A DNA stretch of 64,000 bases from positions 1-64,000 of the forward strand of contig VFIW01000005.1 of assembly GCA_006386115.1 (NCBI GenBank), given 5' to 3'. This stretch comes from Globisporangium splendens. Lineage: Eukaryota; Oomycota; Peronosporomycetes; Pythiales; Pythiaceae. The position numbers were made by a program, and so were the translations under genes. Below, in pieces: positions 1 through 12,720 of this stretch (within the stretch, counting starts at the first letter, position 1; each line of letters opens with the position of its first letter). Below the pieces are notes generated by a model. It was not told the origin of the DNA. It saw only the letters and a list, made by a program, of their open reading frames with translations, and ran no database searches.

Positions 1-187
1 TCTGTACTGATTAGTACAGAGAACACTGGTGACGTCATCGAATGACGTCACACGTGCATGTGGGGACTGTATTACCGTAATCCCTTTGTTATTTGTGTCT
101 CCAAAATGCACGCTGAAGGTGGTGTGTTCCACACTAGATCTGGGAACAGATCCACCTTCATGTAATGACTGGTTATAGCCCATTACA
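1..187 (-). repeat. Partial gypsy LTR (N family) inserted in copia A
   Basis: The sequence matches the terminal part of the N-element LTR (about 40485-40671), including twin TGACGTCA sites at 30-37 and 43-50 and the end CATTACA at 181-187. Copia reverse-transcriptase sequence resumes directly after it, so the LTR marks an insertion into copia A. The rest of the LTR and any element body lie left of the window. The bases ATCCC at 188-192 would be one copy of the target duplication, but the other is not visible. It could be a solo LTR or the edge of a full element. Confidence 0.85.
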
Positions 188-3100
188 ATCCCATGGGCTG
201 CTTCATGTAGATCTCTTTCTCGAGCGAGCCGTTGAGGAATGCCGTCTTGACATCCATCTGGTGCAATACGAGCTTGTACTGTGCTGCGATGCTCAAGATG
301 ATCCGGATCGACGCGAACCTAGCCACCGGCGCGAACGTCTCCTCGAAGTCCACGCCGTACTTCTGCAAGAAGACCTTCGCCACGAGACGCGCCTTGTACC
401 GCTCGATGAGGCCCTCGACGGTCTCCTTCACCTTGAAGACCCACTTGCTGCTGATGGCCTTGCGGCCACGTGGCAGTGGCACGAGCTCCCATGTCTCGTT
501 CTTGCATAGCGACTCGAACTCGGAGTCGCACGCTTCCATCCACTTGCTTGCGTCGCTGGATTCCATCGCAGACTCGAACGACGTCGGTAAATCTCCCCCT
601 GAATACACGACGTGAGCGCATTCTTCTTCTTCTTCTTCTTCTTCTTCAATCGACGCGAGCAGTGCCGACGTGTCATCGAGCGATGACCTTGGACCTGGTG
701 CTGGCGTCGAACTTGATCCGCTTGTACGACTCACGCGTCCATAACGCTTCTCCACGGACGGCTCCGACAGAGCTTCGAGCGAATTCGTTCGTGAATGGCG
801 TTTGGACCCCGGTGGGTACTCGGCACTTGGCTGCTTCGGCTGCTGCTGTCGCTGTGGCTTCTGGCGCGGTTGTTGCTGCCATTGCGGCCGCTCGTGCGTC
901 GATACTGGCTCTTCCGGTTGGTCGCTCATGTCTTCGTCGCTGCCCTCGTTGTCGTGGTCAGCGTAGTCTTCACCATCCGTCGCTTCATCCTCGTCACGAA
1001 ATTCGACTGCGTTGTTGCCGACTTGTCCGCACTTGCCGCTGTCGAACGTGTCTTCCATGAACTGAGCGTCGCGACTCACGATGATCCGACCGCTCGACAG
1101 CTCCTCAAACCGATACGCCTTCTCGTGGTCCGAGTAGCCGAGGAAGCGACACAATATGGACCGCGCGTCGAGCTTCGACCGCTTCTCGCTTGGCACGTGC
1201 ACGTACACGTGGCACCCGAAGACCTTCAGGTTCTTCAACAACGGCTTCTTCTGCGTCCACGCTTCATACGGAGACTTGTCGTGGCCGGTCGCTCGTGTTG
1301 GACACCGATTGCGCAGGAACGCTGCCATCGCCTCTGCTTCACCCCAGTAGCACTTGGACAATCCCGCGTGCTCGATCATGCACCGCGCACTCTCGACCAA
1401 CGTCCGATTCATACGCTCGGCGACACCGTTGAGTTGCGGCGTGTACGGTGGCGTGAATTTCTGTACGATGCCTCGATCACGGCAGAACGCGGCAAACTTG
1501 CTTGACGCATATTCGCCGCCGTTGTCGCTCCGAAGCACCTTTACGCGCTTCCCGGTCTGGGTCTCCGCAAACTTGACGAACTGCACGAACTTGTCCAGCA
1601 CTTCCGACTTGCTGCGAAGCAGGAACACCACACAGAACCGCGACTTGTCGTCGATGAACGTCACGAAGTATCGCTTGTCGGAGAATGTCGACGTCTGCAT
1701 CGGGCCGCACACATCGCTGTGTACGACGTCAAGCACATTCTTGGCGCGCTCGGGCGCAGTCGACTGGAAACTCACACGCGTTTGTTTGCCGAGCGCACAT
1801 CCGCCGCACAGCTCCCACTTGCTCACCGACGTGATGTCGATGCCGACGCCGAGCTTTTGCTTCACAATCGCGTCGAGACCGCCGTGGCCGATGTGACCGA
1901 GTCGGAGATGCCACAAATACGACTTACCAGTTCGCGGAATATCCGCAGCAGCGCTTGCGACTCTCGCCGACTCTGTCTTCACAGGCGTCATGCACAGCTT
2001 GAACAGACCCTTGCCTGCGCGCTCGCCGACCTTCCACTTCTGGCCCTTGAGGTTCACGTAGCAGACACTGGTGTCGAACGTCATCGGCGCGACGTCCTTC
2101 GTGAATCGGCCGACCGAGAACAGGTTGCGTGTCAATTTGGGGATGTGCCACACATTCGTGAGCACACCCTTCTTGTCGCCGCTTGGAGTCTTCATTGTCA
2201 TCACGATGTCACCGCTGCCGATCGCTTGCACGACACCGTCGTCTGCGAGATGCACGTCGACTGGATCGATGTTCTTGTAGTTGATCATGAACCGCTTCGA
2301 GTACGACATGTGCTGCGTCGCACCCGAGTCGATGAGCCATGTCGGGTTCTTGGCGCCGTCGCCGCTCCCCTTGCCGACTGCAAACAGGAAGTCGCCCGAG
2401 TCTTCATCTTGATTGTGCGCCACATTCGCACGCTGTGGACGTTGCCGGTTCGCGTTGTCATGGATCCGCGAGGGACACTCCGCGATCCAATGACCCATCT
2501 TGCCGCAGTAGTTGCACGCGCCGGTCTTCTTGCCTGGCCGCACACTGCGCTTCTTGTCGCCGGTCATGAACGCTTGGCCAGCAGCGACCCCGTCGCCGCC
2601 TTGTTCCTTGCGCTTCATGTCTTCATGGAGGAGCCGAGACGTCACGAGCTCCCACGTCAACGTGTCGGAACGCGATTCCAACGCCGTGATGAGGAACTGG
2701 TACGACTCGCTCAGGCTTCCGAGAAGCGTGATTACCAAGTCTTCCTCGCTGACCGGAGCGCCGACCGCGTCGAGCTGTTCCGCCAGAGTCTTCAACTTGT
2801 TGATGTGCGCGAGCACATCATCACCTTCTTCCATCATGGTCGTGAAGAAACGACGACGAAGAAAGAGCTTGTTAGCGAGGCTCTTCTTCTCGAAGTGGTC
2901 TTCCAGCTTCGACCATGCATCGTGCGCACCACTCGACGAGCGCACCAACGGCAGTTGCGAGTCTTCCATCGCGAGGCAGATGATCGCCATCGCCTTGCGA
3001 GACTTCCTCTTGAACGTCGCTTGGTCCATCTCGCTCACGCAGTGCTCGAGCTTCACTTCCCCGCTGACGACCTCCCACAGGTCACGTTCTTCGAGCACCA

Positions 3101-3233
3101 TCTGCATCTTGAACTTCCACGCGTGGAAGTTGGTTCCTTCGAACTTGTTGATGCGGGAGGTGTTGGCGTAGTCCATGGTTGCGTTGGTGGAGGTGGTGGC
3201 GGCGGCGGCAGAGTCAAACGAGCTTGGGCTCAT
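188..3233 (-). pseudogene. Copia A gag-pol, truncated in RT by gypsy LTR
   Basis: This open frame of about 1,015 codons reads from the gag start to the middle of reverse transcriptase. In order it has Gag (about residues 20-205), a CCHC zinc knuckle ([14 protein letters not shown]), protease LIDSGATQH, a GAG-pre-integrase zinc region, the integrase core with the RSDNGGEY and NGVAERMNR motifs, a hinge with nine consecutive Glu, and the start of RT ([10 protein letters not shown]). It stops at KQPMG where the gypsy LTR begins, so the YVDD box and RNase H are lost. Its hinge lacks a short duplicated THERP/TNERP segment that B-F carry, so A is a distinct subtype. No frameshift was seen in the remaining part. 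Confidence 0.88.
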
Positions 3234-3237
3234 AACC
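3222..3237 (-). other. Copia A primer-binding site overlapping gag start
   Basis: In sense this reads GGTTATGAGCCCAAGC directly after the LTR. The first 12 bases complement the anticodon stem-loop of initiator Met tRNA as found in yeast and plants (GGGCUCAUAACC). The ATG inside it is the gag start codon (3231-3233). The same site is at 7796-7811 (B), 12372-12387 (C), 16957-16972 (D), 21490-21505 (E) and 23658-23673 (F). Confidence 0.8.
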
Positions 3238-3569
3238 TATTGAAAATAGCTTGAGTGGTGGGATGCAAAATGCAAAGTGATTGATTGAATGAGGTCCTTA
3301 GTTCGCATGCATGCGTGCTGCTGCTTGCTACATCTAAGCCTACTGGATTCTTTTCTGGATACTTGTCTGTACTATCCACAAAGAATCTTCTACATAAACA
3401 GATGGTGGGTACGGATCAGATTCCGAACCCACACCCATATCGTACCTGTCGTAATCAAATGGTGCAACCATCGGAATAATGGTGATGCCAAGAGTGAAGG
3501 TTAGTACAACTGGTAGATACCGGTGGTACCGGTAATCACACCGTCGCAGATCGAGGTGTCTTACCAACA
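3238..3569 (-). repeat. Copia LTR shared by A (5') and B (3')
   Basis: This is a 332-bp LTR. In sense it begins TGTTGGTAAGACACC and ends TTTTCAATA, limits fixed by the target duplication of copy F. It carries a perfect inverted repeat TACCGGT-3bp-ACCGGTA at 3518-3534 that may be a promoter element. The primer-binding site of A abuts it at 3237. Confidence 0.9.
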
Positions 3570-3592
3570 CCCCCGCTCGACTCGATAGCGAC

Positions 3593-6500
3593 TTAGATGC
3601 CCAACTTGGTGCGGAGAGTGTCGAACTGCGCGGTGGCGATCGGCTTCGTCATGAGGTCTGCGAGCATCTCTTGTGTCGGACAGTACTCCAGCACCACTTG
3701 ACCGTCTTCGACCTTCTCGCGCACAAAGTGGTAGCGGATGTCGATGTGCTTGGTGCGCTTGTGGAACTCGGGGTTCTTGGCCAACGCGATCGCGCCTTGG
3801 TTGTCTTCGAACACCGTCAAGGCACCGTCGCCCGCATCTTCACCGAGTTCATGCATGAACGCCTTGAGCCACACTGCCTCTTGGGTCGCTTCCGACAGCG
3901 CCATGTACTCGGCTTCTGTTGAAGATAGCGCCACGGTGCGCTGCTTCTTGCTGCGCCAGCTGATGCATCCACCGTTGAGCACGAACACGTAGCCGCTGGT
4001 GCTGCGTCGAGTCTCGATGTCGCCCGCCCAGTCCGCGTCCGAGTAGCCGATCAGCTCGCCGGAGCCGGAGCCGAAGAAACGAATGCCATGCGTCGGAGTC
4101 GCTTGCAGGTACCGGAGCACGCGCTTGAGGGCTTGCCAGTGTGTCGGACACGGATCGGCGGCAAACTGGCTCAGTGTGCCCACGGCCGCGGCGAGGTCTG
4201 GGCGGGTACCAACCATCAGGTACATCACGGCACCAACCGCGCTGCGGTATGGCACACCCTTCATGGTCTCGTCGTGCTTGCAACCACCTTCGCACATGGT
4301 CTTGGTCAACTTGAGTCCGGGGTCTTGTGGTGTCTTCACGGGCTTGCAGTCTTGCATGCCGAACTTACTCAGGATCGACTGAAGGAACTTGGTCTGACAC
4401 ATCGACACGTCGCCCGACTTGTCATCACGCTCGACTTCCATGCCGAGGCAGTACTTGAGTTCGCCGAGGTCGGACATCTCGAAGCGCTCACTCAACGCAC
4501 GCTTGGTCTCCGCGAGCAGATCCATGTCGTTGCACGCGAGGATGAGGTCGTCGACGTAGATCACCACGAACATCATGGCCGAGCCTTCACGCTTGACGTA
4601 CACGCAGTGATCCATCTCGCACTTGGTGAAGCCGATCTTGCGCATGAAGTCGTCGATGGTCTGGTTCCACATGCGAGGCGACTGCTTGAGACCGTACAAC
4701 GCGCGCTTGAGCTTGCACACATGGTCGGGGTACTTGGGGTCGACGAATCCCACGGGTTGCTTCATGTAGATCTCTTCTTCGAGCAGACCATTGAGGAACG
4801 CGGTCTTGACATCCATCTGGTGCAGCACGAGCTTGTACTGTGCTGCGATGCTCAAGATGATCCGGATCGACGCGAACTTGGCCACCGGCGCGAATGTCTC
4901 CTCGAAGTCAACGCCGTACTTCTGCAGGAATCCCTTCGCCACGAGACGCGCCTTGTACCGCTCGATGAGGCCCTCGACGGTCTCCTTCACCTTGAAGACC
5001 CACTTGCTGCTGATGGCCTTGCGACCGCGTGGCAGTGGCACGAGTTCCCACGTCTCGTTCTTGCGTAGCGACTCGAACTCGGAGTCGCACGCTTCCTTCC
5101 ACTTGCTCGCGTTGCTGGATTCCATCGCCGACTCGAACGACGTCGGCAAATCTCCCACTGAATACACGACGTGAGCGCATTCTTCTTCTTCTTCTTCAAT
5201 CGACGCGAGTAGCGCCGACATGTCATCGAGCGATGACCTTGGACCTGGTGCTGGCGTCGAACTTGCTCCACTTGTACGACCCACGCGTCCATAACGCTTC
5301 TCCACGGACGGCTCCGACAGAACTTCAAGCGAGTGCGTCCGCGAGTGACGCTTGGACCCCGGTGGGTACTCGACATTCGGTTGTTGCGGTCGCTGTGGCT
5401 GCTGACGTGGCGTTTGCCGTTGCTGCCATTGCGGCCGCTCGTTCGTCGGTCTTGGCTCTGACGGTCTCTCGTGCGTCGGTACTGGCTCCGCCGGCTGCTC
5501 GCCCATGTCTTCGTCGCTCTCCTCGTAGTCATGGTCGTCGTCGCCTTCACCGTCGGTCGCTTCATCCGCGTCACGAAACTCGACTGCCTTGCTGCCGATT
5601 TGAGTGCGCTTGCCGCTGTCGAACGTGTCTTCCATGAACTGCGCGTCGCGACTCACGACGATCCGACCGCTCGACAGCTCCTCGAACCGATACGCCTTCT
5701 CGTGGTCGGAGTAGCCGAGGAAACGGCATAACACCGACCGCGCGCCGAGCTTCGACCGCTTCTCGCTTGGCACGTGCACGTACGCGTGGCACCCGAAGAC
5801 CTTCAGATTCTTCAACAACGGCTTCTTCTGCGTCCACACCTCGTGTGGAGACTTGTCGTGACCGATCGCCCGCGTCGGACACCGATTGCGCAGAAACGCT
5901 GCAGTCGCCACTGCTTCACCCCAGTACTGCTTGGACAGACCGGCATGCTCGATCATACAGCGCGCACTCTCGACCAACGTCCGATTCATACGCTCGGCCA
6001 CTCCGTTGAGCTGCGGCGTGTATGGCGGCGTGAACTGCTGCACGATGCCTCGATCACGGCAGAACGCGGCAAACTTGCTTGACGCATATTCGCCGCCGTT
6101 GTCGCTCCGAAGCACCTTTACGCGCCTTCCAGTCTGGGTCTCCGCAAACTTGACGAACTGCACGAACTTGTCCAGCACTTCCGACTTGCTGCGAAGCAGG
6201 AACACCACGCAGAACCGCGACTTGTCGTCAATGAACGTCACGAAGTACCGCTTGTCGGAGAACGTCGCCGTCTGCATCGGGCCGCACACATCGCTGTGTA
6301 CGACGTCAAGCACATTCTTGGCGCGCTCGGGCGCAGTCGACTGGAAACTCACACGCGTCTGCTTGCCGAGCGCACATCCGCCGCAGAGCTCCCACTTGCT
6401 CACCGACGTGATGTCGATGCCGACGCCGAGCTTCTGTTTCACAATCGCGTCGAGACCACCGTGGCCGATGTGACCGAGTCGGAGATGCCACAAATACGAC

Positions 6501-7807
6501 TTACCAGCTCGCGGAATATCCGCAGCAGCGCTTGCGACTCTCGCCGACTCTGTCTTCACAGGCGTCATGCACAGCTTGAACAGACCCTTGCCTGCGCTCG
6601 CCGATCTTCCACTTCTTTCCTCTGAGGTTCGCATAGCAGACACTGATGTCGAACATCATCGGCGCGACGTCCTTCGTGAATCGGCCGACCGAGAACAGGT
6701 TGCGCGTCAGCTTGGGGATGTGCCACACATTCGTGAGCACACCCTTCTTGTCGCCGCTTGGAGTCTTCATTGTCATCACGATGTCGCCGCTGCCGATCGC
6801 TTGCACGACACCGTCGTCTGCGAGATGCACGTCGACTGGATCGATGTTCTTGTAGTTGATCATGAACCGCTTCGAGTACGACATGTGCTGCGTCGCACCC
6901 GAGTCGATGAGCCATGTCGGGTTCTTGGCGCCGTCGCCGCTCCCCTTGCCGACTGCAAACAGGAAGTCGCCCGAGTCTTCATCTTGATTGTGCGCCACAT
7001 TCGCACGCTGCGGACGTTGCCGGTTCGCGTTGTCATGGATCCGCGAGGGACACTCCGCGATCCAATGACCCATCTTGCCGCAGTAGTTGCACGCGCCGGT
7101 CTTCTTCCCGGCCGCACACTGCGCTTCTTGTCGCCGGTCATGAACGCTTGGCCAGCAGCGACCCCGTCACCGCCTTGTTCCTTGCGCTTCATGTCTTCAT
7201 GGAGGAGCCGAGACGTCACGAGCTCCCACGTCAACGTGTCGGAACGCGATTCCAACGCCGTGATGAGGAACTGGTACGACTCGCTCAGGCTTCCGAGAAG
7301 CGTGATCACCAAGTCTTCCTCGCTGACCGGAGCGCCGACCGCGTCGAGCTGCTCCGCCAGAGTCTTCAACTTGTTGATGTGCGCGAGCACATCATCACCT
7401 TCTTCCATCATGGTCGTGAAGAAACGACGACGAAGAAAGAGCTTGTTAGCGAGGCTCTTCTTCTCGAAGTGGTCTTCCAGCTTCGACCATGCATCGTGCG
7501 CACCACTCGACGAGCGCACCAACGGCAGTTGCGAGTCTTCCATCGCGAGGCAGATGATCGCCATCGCCTTGCGAGACTTCCTCTTGAACGTCGCTTGGTC
7601 CATCTCGCTCACGCAGTGCTCGAGCTTCACTTCCCCGCTGACGACCTCCCACAGGTCACGTTCTTCGAGCACCATCTGCATCTTGAACTTCCACGCGTGG
7701 AAGTTGGTTCCTTCGAACTTGTTGATGCGGGAGGTGTTGGCGTAGTCCATGGTTGCGTTGGTGGAGGTGGTGGCGGCGGCGGCAGAGTCAAACGAGCTTG
7801 GGCTCAT
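3593..7807 (-). pseudogene. Copia B gag-pol, two frameshifts
   Basis: This is a full-length copia polyprotein gene in three frame segments. Gag runs from 7807 to a 1-base deletion near 7110, inside the zinc-knuckle region. The protease segment then runs to a 2-base deletion near 6598 (GCGCGC shortened to GCGC in sense). The third segment runs open to the natural stop after KLGI at 3593, covering integrase, RT with YVDD, and RNase H ([15 protein letters not shown]). The C-terminal MLADLMTKP motif is intact. Six Glu codons sit in the hinge. The two indels break the polyprotein, so B could move only with proteins supplied in trans. Confidence 0.9.
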
Positions 7808-7811
7808 AACC

Positions 7812-8140
7812 TATTGAAAATAGCTTGAGTGGTGGGATGCAAAATGCAAAGTGATTGATTGAATGAGGTCCTTAGTTCGCATGCATGCCTGCTGCTTGCT
7901 ACATCTAAGCCTACTGGATTCTTTTCTGGATACTTGTCTGTACTATCCACAAAGAATCTTCTACATAAACAGATGGTGGGTACGGATCAGATTCCGAACC
8001 CACACCCATGTCGTACCTGTCGTAATCAAATGGTGCAACCATCGGAATAATGGTGATGCCAAGAGTGAAGGTTAGTACAACTGGTAGATACCGGTGGTAC
8101 CGGTAATCACACCGTCGCAGATCGAGGTGTCTTACCAACA
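7812..8140 (-). repeat. Copia LTR shared by B (5') and C (3')
   Basis: This 329-bp copy differs from the neighbouring LTRs mainly by loss of one 3-base unit in the CTG/CAG run. It has the same ends and the same TACCGGT inverted repeat as the other copies. Confidence 0.9.
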
Positions 8141-8196
8141 CCCCCGCTCGATTCGATAGCGACTTGGATGCCCAACTTGGTGCGGAGAGCGTCGAA

Positions 8197-11100
8197 CTAC
8201 GCGGTGGCGATCGGCTTCGTCATGAGGTCTGCGAGCATCTCTTGTGTCGGACAGTACTCCAGCACCACTTGACCGTCTTCGACCTTCTCGCGCACAAAGT
8301 GGTAGCGGATGTCGATGTGCTTGGTGCGCTTGTGGAACTCGGGGTTCTTGGCCAACGCGATCGCGCCTTGGTTGTCTTCGAACACCGTCAAGGCACCGTC
8401 GCCCGCATCTTCACCGAGTTCATGCATGAACGCCTTGAGCCACACTGCCTCTTGGGTCGCTTCCGACAGCGCCATGTACTCGGCTTCTGTTGAAGATAGC
8501 GCCACGGTGCGCTGCTTCTTGCTGCGCCAGCTGATGCATCCACCGTTGAGCACGAACACGTAGCCGCTGGTGCTGCGTCGAGTCTCGATGTCGCCCGCCC
8601 AGTCCGCGTCCGAGTAGCCGATCAGCTCGCCGGAGCCGGAGCCGAAGAAACGAATGCCGTGCGTCGGAGTCGCTTGCAGGTACCGGAGCACGCGCTTGAG
8701 GGCTTGCCAGTGTGTCGGACACGGATCGGCGGCAAACTGGCTCAGTGTGCCCACGGCCGCGGCGAGGTCTGGGCGGGTACCAACCATCAGGTACATCACG
8801 GCACCAACCGCGCTGCGGTATGGCACACCCTTCATGGTCTCGTCGTGCTTGCAACCACCTTCGCACATGGTCTTGGTCAACTTGAGTCCGGGGTCTTGTG
8901 GTGTCTTCACGGGCTTGCAGTCTTGCATGCCGAACTTACTCAGGATCGACTGAAGGAACTTGGTCTGACACATCGACACGTCGCCCGACTTGTCATCACG
9001 CTCGACTTCCATGCCGAGGCAGTACTTGAGTTCGCCGAGGTCGGACATCTCGAAGCGCTCACTCAACGCACGCTTGGTCGCCGCGAGCAGATCCATGTCG
9101 TTGCACGCGAGGATGAGGTCGTCGACGTAGATCACCACGAACATCATGGCCGAGCCATCACGCTTGACGTACACGCAGTGATCCATCTCGCACTTGGTGA
9201 AGCCGATCTTGCGCATGAAGTCGTCGATGGTCTGGTTCCACATGCGAGGCGACTGCTTGAGACCGTACAACGCGCGCTTGAGCTTGCAGACATGGTCGGG
9301 GTACTTGGAGTCGACGAATCCCACGGGTTGCTTCATGTAGATCTCTTCATCGAGCAGACCATTGAGGAACGCGGTCTTGACATCCATCTGGTGCAGCACG
9401 AACTTGTACTGTGCCGCGATGCTCAAGATGATCCGGATCGACGCGAACTTGGCCACCGGCGCGAACGTCTCCTCGAAGTCCACGCCGTACCTCTGCAGGA
9501 ATCCCTTCGCCACGAGACGCGCCTTGTACCGCTCGATGAGACCCTCGACGGTCTCCTTCACCTTGAAGACCCACTTGCTGCTGATGGCCTTGCGACCGCG
9601 TGGCAGTGGCACGAGTTCCCATGTCTCGTTCTTGCATAGCGACTCGAACTCGGAGTCGCACGCTTCCTTCCACTTGCTCGCGTCGCTGGATTCCATCGCC
9701 GACTCGAACGACGTCGGCAAATCTCCCCCTGAATACATGACGTGAGCGCATTCTTCTTCTTCTTCTTCTTCAATCGACGCGAGTAGCGCCGACATGTCAT
9801 CGAGCGATGACCTTGGACCTGGTGCTGGCGTCGAACTTGATCCGCTTGTACGACCCACGCGTCCATAACGCTTCTCCACGGGCGGCTCCGACAGAACTTC
9901 AAGCGAGTGCGTCCGCGAGTGACGCTTGGACCCCGGTGGGTACTCGACATTCGGTTGTTGCGGTCGCTGTGGCTGCTGACGTGGCGTTTGCCGTTGCTGC
10001 CATTGCGGCCGCTCGTTCGTCGGTCTTGGCTCTGACGGTCTCTCGTGCGTCGGTACTGGCTCCGCCGGCTGCTCGCCCATGTCTTCGTCGCTCTCCTCGT
10101 AGTCATGGTCGTCGTCGCCTTCACCGTCGGTCGCTTCATCCGCGTCACGAAACTCGACTGCCTTGCTGCCGATTTGAGTGCGCTTGCCGCTGTCGAACGT
10201 GTCTTCCATGAACTGCGCGTCGCGACTCACGACGATCCGACCGCTCGACAGCTCCTCGAACCGATACGCCTTCTCGTGGTCGGAGTAGCCGAGGAAACGG
10301 CATAACACCGACCGCGCGCCGAGCTTCGACCGCTTCTCGCTTGGCACGTGCACGTACGCGTGGCACCCGAAGACCTTCAGATTTTTCAACAACGGCTTCT
10401 TCTGCGTCCACACCTCGTGTGGGGACTTGTCGTGACCGATCGCCCGCGTCGGACACCGATTGCGCAGAAACGCCGCCGTCGCCACTGCTTCACCCCAGTA
10501 CTGCTTGGACAGACCGGCATGCTCGAGCATACAGCGCGCACTCTCGACCAACGTCCGATTCATACGCTCGGCCACTCCGTTGAGCTGCGGCGTGTATGGC
10601 GGCGTGAACTGCTGCACGATGCCTCGATCACGGCAGAATGCGGCGAACTTGTTGGACACGTACTCGTCGCCGTTGTCACTCCGAAGCACCTTCACGCGCC
10701 TTCCGGTCTGGGTCTCCGCAAACTTGACGAACTGCACAAACTTGTCCAGCACTTCCGACTTGCTGCGAAGCAGGAACACCACGCAGAACCGCGACTTGTC
10801 GTCGATGAACGTCACGAAGTAGCGCTTGTCGGAGAACGTCGCCGTCTGCATCGGGCCGCACACGTCGCTGTGTACGACGTCAAGCACATTCTTGGCACGC
10901 TCGGGCGCAGTCGACTGGAAACTCACACGCGTTTGCTTGCCGAGCGCACATCCGCCGCACAGCTCCCACTTGTTCACCGACGTGATGTCGATGCCGACGC
11001 CGAGCTTCTGTTTCACAATCGCGTCGAGACCGATGTGACCGAGTCGGAGATGCCACAAATACGACTTACCAGCTCGCGGAATATCCGCAGCAGCGCTTGC

Positions 11101-12383
11101 GACTCTCGCCAACTCTGTCTTCACAGGCGTCATGCACAACTTGAACAGACCCTTGCCTGCGCGCTCGCCGACCTTCCACTTCTGGCCCTTGAGGTTCACG
11201 TAGCAGACGCTGGTGTCGAACGTCATCGGCGCGACGTCCTTCGTGAATCTGCCGACCGAGAACAGGTTGCGCGTCAGCTTGGGGATGTGCCACACATTCG
11301 TGAGCACACCCTTCTTGTCGCCGCTTGGAGTCTTCATTGTCATCACGATGTCGCCGCTGCCGATCGCTTGCACGACACCGTCGTCTGCGAGATGCACGTC
11401 GACTGGATCGATGTTCTTGTAGTTGATCATGAACCGCTTCGAGTACGACATGTGCTGCGTCGCGCCCGAGTCGGTGAGCCATGTCGGGTTCTTGGCGCCG
11501 TCGCCGCTCCCCTTGCTCCCCTTGCCGACTGCAAACAGGAAGTCGCCCGAGTCTTCATCTTGGTTGTGCGCCACATTCGCACGCTGCGGACGTTGCCGGT
11601 TCGCGTTGTCATGGATCCGCGAGGGACACTCCGCGATCCAATGACCCATCTTGCCGCAGTAGTTGCACGCGCCGGTCTTCTTGCCTGGCCGCGCACTGCG
11701 CTTCTTGTCGCCCGTCATGAACGCTTGGCCAGCAGCGACCCCGTCGCCGCCTGTTCCTTGCGCTTCATGTCTTCATGGAGGAGCCGAGACGTCACGAGCT
11801 CCCACGTCAACGTGTCGGAACGCGATTCCAACGCCGTGATGAGGAACTGGTACGACTCGCTCAGGCTTCCGAGAAGCGTGATCACCAAGTCTTCCTCGCT
11901 GACCGGAGCGCCGACCGCGTCGAGCTGCTCCGCCAGAGTCTTCAACTTGTTGATGTGCTGGAGCACATCATCACCTTCTTCCATCATGGTCGTGAAGAAA
12001 CGACGACGAAGAAAGAGCTTGTTAGCAAGGCTCTTCTTCTCGAAGTGATCTTCCAGCTTCGACCATGCATCGTGCGCACCACTCGACGAGCGCACCAACG
12101 GCAGTTGCGAGTCTTCCATCGCGAGGCAGATGATCGCCATCGCCTTGCGAGACTTCCTCTTGAACGTCGCTTGGTCCATCTCGCTCACGCAGTGCTCGAG
12201 CTTCACTTCCCCGCTGACGACCTCCCACAGGTCACGTTCTTCGAGCACCATCTGCATCTTGAACTTCCACGCGTGGAAGTTGGTTCCTTCGAACTTGTTG
12301 ATGCGGGAGGTGTTGGCGTAGTCCATGGTTGCGTTGGTGGAGGTGGTGGCGGCGGTGGCAGAGTCAAACGAGCTTGGGCTCAT
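8197..12383 (-). pseudogene. Copia C gag-pol, frameshift and early stop
   Basis: The gag start is at 12383. One T is missing near 11750 (sense: after the MKRKEQ codons), which shifts the frame in the Gag C-terminus. From about 11718 the frame is open through the zinc knuckle, protease, integrase, RT and RNase H. It ends at 8197 where a Gln codon has become TAG, about ten residues before the normal end. Three residues (HGG) of the GAG-pre-integrase zinc region are deleted compared with the other copies. One extra base at the LTR edge lets the gag frame extend upstream into the LTR as far as 12530. Confidence 0.9.
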
Positions 12384-12387
12384 AACC

Positions 12388-12720
12388 TGATTGAAAATAG
12401 CTTGAGTGGTGGGATGCAAAATGCAAAGTGATTGATTGAATGAGGTCCTTAGTTCGCATGCATGCGTGCTGCTGCTTGCTACATCTAAGCCTACTGGATT
12501 CTTTGCTGGATACTTGTCTGTACTATCCACAAAGAATCTTCTACATAAACAGATGGTGGGTACGGATCAGATTCCGAACCCACACCCATGTCGTACCTGT
12601 CGTAATCAAATGGTGCAACCATCGGAATAATGGTGATGCCAAGAGTGAAGGTTAGTACAACTGGTAGATACCGGTGGTACCGGTAATCACACCGTCGCAG
12701 ATCGAGGTGTCTTACCAACA
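12388..12720 (-). repeat. Copia LTR shared by C (5') and D (3')
   Basis: This 333-bp copy ends, in sense, in CAATCA rather than CAATA, which restores the usual CA terminus of LTRs. The extra base puts a reading frame from within the LTR in phase with gag of C. Confidence 0.88.

Noticed and set aside
600..655. TTC/GAA microsatellite considered as a CRISPR-like or regulatory repeat
   Set aside because: It is a simple trinucleotide run that codes the poly-Glu hinge in frame in every copia copy.
1719..3254. Long plus-strand open frame opposite copia A gag-protease (and its equivalents opposite B-F)
   Set aside because: It recurs in every copia copy as the exact antisense of gag-pol, is Arg/His-rich as expected from the complement of biased codons, and has no separate start context or domain. 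Unlike the gypsy antisense genes it has no portion outside the sense gene.
3238..3569. Short open frames of 60-76 codons in the copia LTR on both strands
   Set aside because: They are conserved only because the LTR is conserved. They cross LTR edges and show no coding features.
4088..5068. 326-codon plus-strand frame opposite copia RT/RNase H
   Set aside because: It is present in all copies only because the sense strand is conserved. It shows no independent protein features.
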